From: Rhodanobacteraceae bacterium
GTDB lineage: Bacteria; Pseudomonadota; Gammaproteobacteria; Xanthomonadales; Rhodanobacteraceae
Length of the DNA stretch: 64,000 bases
Direction of reading: 5' to 3'
Assembly: GCA_004299705.1 (NCBI GenBank)
Contig: SCQS01000012.1
Location: forward strand, 1 to 64,000
The notes beneath the pieces were generated by a model. That model was not told the origin of the DNA, made no database searches, and saw only the letters and a program-made list of their open reading frames with translations. The translations under genes were made by a program, and so were the position numbers. This document shows, one piece after another, positions 61,128 through 64,000 of this stretch (positions are counted from its first letter, which is position 1; every line of letters starts with the position of its first letter).

Positions 61128-62579
61128 CTACGCGAGCCACCCCAACAGGTAAATCGCGATGCCGGCGGCACAGCAAACGCCGAGCGTCGTCACCATCCCG
61201 ATCTTGAACCGGAACAGCATGACCGCCGCCACCGCCGCGAGCAGCAGCGCCCAGCGGTCGAGACTCGAAATATCGGGAACCTGCAGGGCCAGCGCTGAGA
61301 CGTGCCGGGTCTCGACCCGCGCGAACAAGGTGTGCAGCCCGAACCACACGGCGAGATTGAGGATTACGCCGACCACGGCCGCCGTAATGGCGGTCAGCAC
61401 CGCGTTCAGTGGCTTGTTGTTGCGCAGTGCCTCCATGTACGGCGCGCCCACGAAAACGATCAGGAATGCGGGCGCGAAGGTTACCCACTTGGCCAGCACA
61501 CCACCGAGGGTGCCGGCGACGACGGGAGCCAGCGCACCGGGGTGGCGATAGCCTGCCATGAAGCCGACGAACTGGACGACGCTGATCAGCGGGCCCGGCG
61601 TCGTCTCGGCCATGCCGAGCCCGGCAAGCATTTCGCCGGGCGCGAGCCAGTGGTAATGCTCGACCGCCTGCTGGGCCATGTACGCGAGGATCGCGTACGC
61701 GCCCCCGAACGTTACCGTGGACTCCTTGGTGAAAAAGTACGCGATCCTGGTGAAGGTGTTGTCCGGACCCGCAGCCAGCGCGAGTGCGACGAGCGGCGTC
61801 AGCCACGCAATGAAACATATCGCGAACACCTTGAGGGTTCTGCGGTGGTTCGGCAGGACGTGCGGCGGAATCTCCTGTGCAAACGCGGCATCGATGGCCG
61901 GCAACGGGCCCTCCTCGATCGCCCCCGTCGCGGCATGGCCCGCGTTGCCTTGTGGATCGAACATGCCTGACGCGTGCCCGATCCAGCCCAGCGCGCCCGC
62001 TGCCAGGACGACGGCCGGGAACGGTACGTTGAAGAAGAAAATCGCGACGAACGCGAGTGCGGCGATCACCACCAGCGCGCGCCCCTTGAGTGCCCGGCGT
62101 CCGATCCGGAACACCGCTTCGAGCACCACCGCCAGCACCGCGGCCTTCAAGCCGAAGAACAGGGCCTGGACGACGCCGACCTTGCCATAGCTCGCGTAGA
62201 CCCAGCTCAACACGCCCAGCGACAACAACCCCGGCACCACGAACAGGACGCCTGCCACCAGTCCGCCCTTGATCCGGTGCAGCAACCAGCCGACATAGAC
62301 CGCGAGTTTCTGTGCTTCGGGCCCCGGCAGGAACGTGCAGTAGTTGAGCGCGTGCAGGAAGCGCGTCTCGCTGATCCAGCGCTTTTCCTCGACCAGGATG
62401 CGGTGCATCACCGCGATCTGTCCGGCAGGGCCGCCGAAGCTCAATGCAGCCACGCGTACCCAGACCCAGAATGCCGCGCGGAAGGACACCCCGTGGCGCA
62501 GATAGGCGGGTGTCGGTGCGGAAGCGTCCTGCGCCCCGCTTTGATCAATACGCCTTGCCGGCTTCGTCAGTGTGGCCAT
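61128..62579 (-). CDS. chrA: Chromate efflux transporter ChrA
   Basis: 483 residues, long-chain CHR protein with two homologous halves. First half: ALSFGGPAGQIAVMHRILVEEKRWIS and FLHALNYCTFLPGPEAQKLAVYVGWL. Second half: STVTFGGAYAILAYMAQQAVE and GMAETTPGPLISVVQFVGF. It pumps chromate out of the cytoplasm. Divergent from chrB, with 152 bases between. Confidence 0.96.
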   Translation of the reverse strand: MATLTKPARRIDQSGAQDASAPTPAYLRHGVSFRAAFWVWVRVAALSFGGPAGQIAVMHRILVEEKRWISETRFLHALNYCTFLPGPEAQKLAVYVGWLLHRIKGGLVAGVLFVVPGLLSLGVLSWVYASYGKVGVVQALFFGLKAAVLAVVLEAVFRIGRRALKGRALVVIAALAFVAIFFFNVPFPAVVLAAGALGWIGHASGMFDPQGNAGHAATGAIEEGPLPAIDAAFAQEIPPHVLPNHRRTLKVFAICFIAWLTPLVALALAAGPDNTFTRIAYFFTKESTVTFGGAYAILAYMAQQAVEHYHWLAPGEMLAGLGMAETTPGPLISVVQFVGFMAGYRHPGALAPVVAGTLGGVLAKWVTFAPAFLIVFVGAPYMEALRNNKPLNAVLTAITAAVVGVILNLAVWFGLHTLFARVETRHVSALALQVPDISSLDRWALLLAAVAAVMLFRFKIGMVTTLGVCCAAGIAIYLLGWLA

Positions 62580-62695
62580 GCGATCAAGCCCTCGACTGCC
62601 TCTCGTCCCGCCGTCATGGACAGCCGACGAGAGACAACGCTTCCGCTATGAGTGAGCGAAGGTTCATGCTTGAAACCCTGCCGCTTGAACAATTT

Positions 62696-62731
62696 TTGTA
62701 GCATACATTACATTGTCGTAGAATACACTAC
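62696..62731 (+). promoter_or_regulatory. chrB promoter with repeated operator
   Basis: A -35-like TTGTAG (62696-62701), 17-base spacer and -10 TAGAAT (62719-62724) put the transcript start at or next to the chrB ATG (62732). Two copies of GTAGNATACANTAC (62698-62711 and 62718-62731) overlap the promoter and are 20 bases apart, two helical turns. They look like the operator of ChrB. No ribosome site precedes the ATG. Confidence 0.65.
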
Positions 62732-63703
62732 ATGAACATAAACGAACCACCCTGGTTGATGCTGATCGCCTCGCTGCCCGGACGCAGGCAGACGCCACGC
62801 ATGCGCCTGTGGCGGGCGCTCAAAGGCGCCGGCGCAGCAATCCTGCGCGATGGGGTGTACGCGCTGCCGGCGAGCGAAGCGGCCCAAGCCCTTCTAGCCG
62901 GACAGGCCAAGGAGGTCATCCAGGCGGGCGGCAGTGCGCACGTGATCGCGTTCGCGGCCAGCGATGCCGAACACGATGCTGCCCTGCGTGCGCTGTATGA
63001 CCGCGGTGAGGATTACGCCACTGCCCTTGAACGCTTGGCCGACCTGCGCACCGATTTGCCCAAGCTCAACGAAACGGAGGCACGCCGCCGCCTGGCGGGC
63101 CTGCGCCGCGAACTCGACGTCATTGCCGCGATCGATTTCTTCCCAGGCGCGGCGCGTGAACAGTCTCTGGCGGCCCTGGCCGACACCGAGCACGCCTTCA
63201 ACCTGCAATTCTCGCCGGACGAGCCGCATACGAAGCGGGCCGTGGTGCCGCATCGGAACAAGTCGGATTATCGCGGTCGGACCTGGGCCACGCGCCGGCA
63301 CTTGTGGATCGACCGCGTGGCCTCAGCGTGGCTGATCCGTCGTTTCATCGACAAAAAGGCCACTTTCCTGTGGCTCAAGAAACCGGCGGATTGTCCCAAA
63401 CGCGCGATCGGCTTCGACTTCGACGGCGCCGAATTCAGCCACGTCGGCGCGCGTGTGACGTTCGAGGTGCTGGCGGCCAGCTTTGGACTGGATCGCGATG
63501 CGCGACTCGCAAAACTGGGGCGGCTGATTCGCTACCTCGATATTGGCGGCATCCCTGTTCCCGATGCTGCGGGTTTCGCCAGCGTCATGGCGGGCGCCCG
63601 TGCCCGTCATGGCGAGAACGACGACGCGCTGCTGAAGGACATGTCGGTCGTGTTCGACAGCCTGTATGCGGCGTACCCTGAAACGGAAGGAGGTTCCCCA
63701 TGA
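62732..63703 (+). CDS. chrB: Chromate resistance regulator ChrB
   Basis: 323 residues. ChrB N-terminal domain (MLIASLPGRRQTPRMRLWRALKGAG-type, here LIASLPGRRQTPRMRLWRAL) and C-terminal domain with TRRHLWIDRVASAWLIRRFID and AIGFDFDGAEFSHVGARVTFEVL, which contains metal-binding residues. ChrB senses chromate and controls chr genes in Ochrobactrum and Cupriavidus. Its own 5' end lies on the operator-like repeats. Confidence 0.93.
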   Translation: MNINEPPWLMLIASLPGRRQTPRMRLWRALKGAGAAILRDGVYALPASEAAQALLAGQAKEVIQAGGSAHVIAFAASDAEHDAALRALYDRGEDYATALERLADLRTDLPKLNETEARRRLAGLRRELDVIAAIDFFPGAAREQSLAALADTEHAFNLQFSPDEPHTKRAVVPHRNKSDYRGRTWATRRHLWIDRVASAWLIRRFIDKKATFLWLKKPADCPKRAIGFDFDGAEFSHVGARVTFEVLAASFGLDRDARLAKLGRLIRYLDIGGIPVPDAAGFASVMAGARARHGENDDALLKDMSVVFDSLYAAYPETEGGSP

Positions 63704-63894
63704 AGATTCGACCGGAAAGCATGTCGGCCGGCATTATTCGTGCTTGTGCTGATGATGGATGTCCGGATAGTGCGGATGGCTGTGGGTCAGCGGCGCGTGA
63801 GTGTGTTCGTGGGTGTGGGACTCGCGTCCGTCCCAATCGAAGTCGTGCGCATGCTGATGGTGTTCATCGTGTACGTGGCGGTGCGTGTGGGTGA
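63700..63894 (+). CDS. Possible short gene after chrB, doubtful
   Basis: ATG 63700 overlaps the chrB stop (ATGA) and has a strong AAGGAGG nine bases upstream, so a ribosome should start here. The product, 64 residues beginning MKIRPESMSAGI, becomes Cys/Gly/Arg-rich and is antisense to the His-rich gene, so only the first 20 residues look natural. It could be the stump of a lost cotranscribed gene or a short leader. Confidence 0.3.
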   Translation: MKIRPESMSAGIIRACADDGCPDSADGCGSAARECVRGCGTRVRPNRSRAHADGVHRVRGGACG

Positions 63895-64000
63895 TCGGCT
63901 CATGGGTGTGCAGGTGTTCATGGCGCTCGGTGAGATGTAGCCATACGCCCGCGCCCATCAGGGCGGCGGCCAGCCAGAACATCCATGAGGCGTGTTCGCC
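63734..64000 (-). CDS. His-rich membrane-associated protein (5' end outside window)
   Basis: The last 88 residues are visible. A membrane helix (SWMFWLAAALMGAGVWLHL) precedes a tail of about 65 residues with His in every second or third place (HEHLHTHEPITHTHRH, DEHHQHAHDFDWDGRE). It probably binds divalent metals. Small proteins of this design are found near metal resistance genes. Convergent with chrB. Confidence 0.75.
   Translation of the reverse strand, partial: GEHASWMFWLAAALMGAGVWLHLTERHEHLHTHEPITHTHRHVHDEHHQHAHDFDWDGRESHTHEHTHAPLTHSHPHYPDIHHQHKHE

Overview
The window reads as a chromosomal segment of a high-GC gammaproteobacterium of the Lysobacterales (Xanthomonadales), most likely near Rhodanobacter or Dyella. 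Pointers are the Oar-like TonB receptor followed by a TPR-sulfotransferase, the xanthomonad 'pathogenicity-like' membrane protein, and families of short palindromic repeats in the gaps. I saw no insertion sequence, prophage, CRISPR array, rRNA or plasmid function. Taxonomy is inference from gene content only.

Layout. 1-1.1 kb: tRNA-Ala, tRNA-Glu and tRNA-Asp, a terminator, then a BrnT/BrnA toxin-antitoxin pair whose toxin is broken by an in-frame stop. 1.1-10.3 kb: DUF1249 protein, zinc metallopeptidase, two transporters, FdhD, DUF72 protein, a PBP4-type DacB, and a membrane-anchored barnase-like RNase with a barstar-like inhibitor. 10.3-16.4 kb: an ECF42-type sigma factor with two YCII/DGPF proteins, NnrS, and copper resistance CopA-CopB. 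16.5-22.1 kb: RlmJ, an Slp lipoprotein, an acetyltransferase, and Mfd with a palindromic repeat inserted in frame. 22.3-27.2 kb: a transglutaminase-like protein, an M61 peptidase and an amino-acid permease.

27.3-49.7 kb is the most interesting part. It is dense in genes for D-amino acids and cell-wall peptides: an N-acetylmuramoyl-L-alanine amidase, a D-serine-dehydratase-like enzyme, D-amino-acid dehydrogenase, a YtcJ-type amidohydrolase, a LysR regulator, a DmpA-type P1 peptidase, a DgcN-DgcA D-glutamate pair, gamma-glutamyltransferase, diaminopimelate decarboxylase, VanX D-Ala-D-Ala dipeptidase and two penicillin-binding-type serine hydrolases. Four genes or operons here (TonB receptor, YtcJ amidohydrolase, dgcN-dgcA, ggt) carry the same 44-bp gap-free element upstream, always pointing at the gene. 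I read this as a candidate regulon for salvage of murein peptides and D-amino acids. The motif is seen directly; the regulon is inference. The TonB receptor gene has a one-base frameshift.

49.9-58.6 kb is mostly housekeeping or small secreted genes: EF-hand protein, acetyltransferase, methyltransferase, RlmKL, a small hydrolase, a second amidase, TesB, Bpt and an NTF2-like protein. 58.8-64 kb is a chromate resistance locus: chrA, an MFS transporter and a YVTN beta-propeller protein on the minus strand, divergent from chrB, whose promoter suggests a leaderless mRNA. A His-rich protein runs off the right edge.

Three genes look damaged or altered: brnT (nonsense), the TonB receptor (frameshift) and mfd (in-frame repeat insertion, frame kept).
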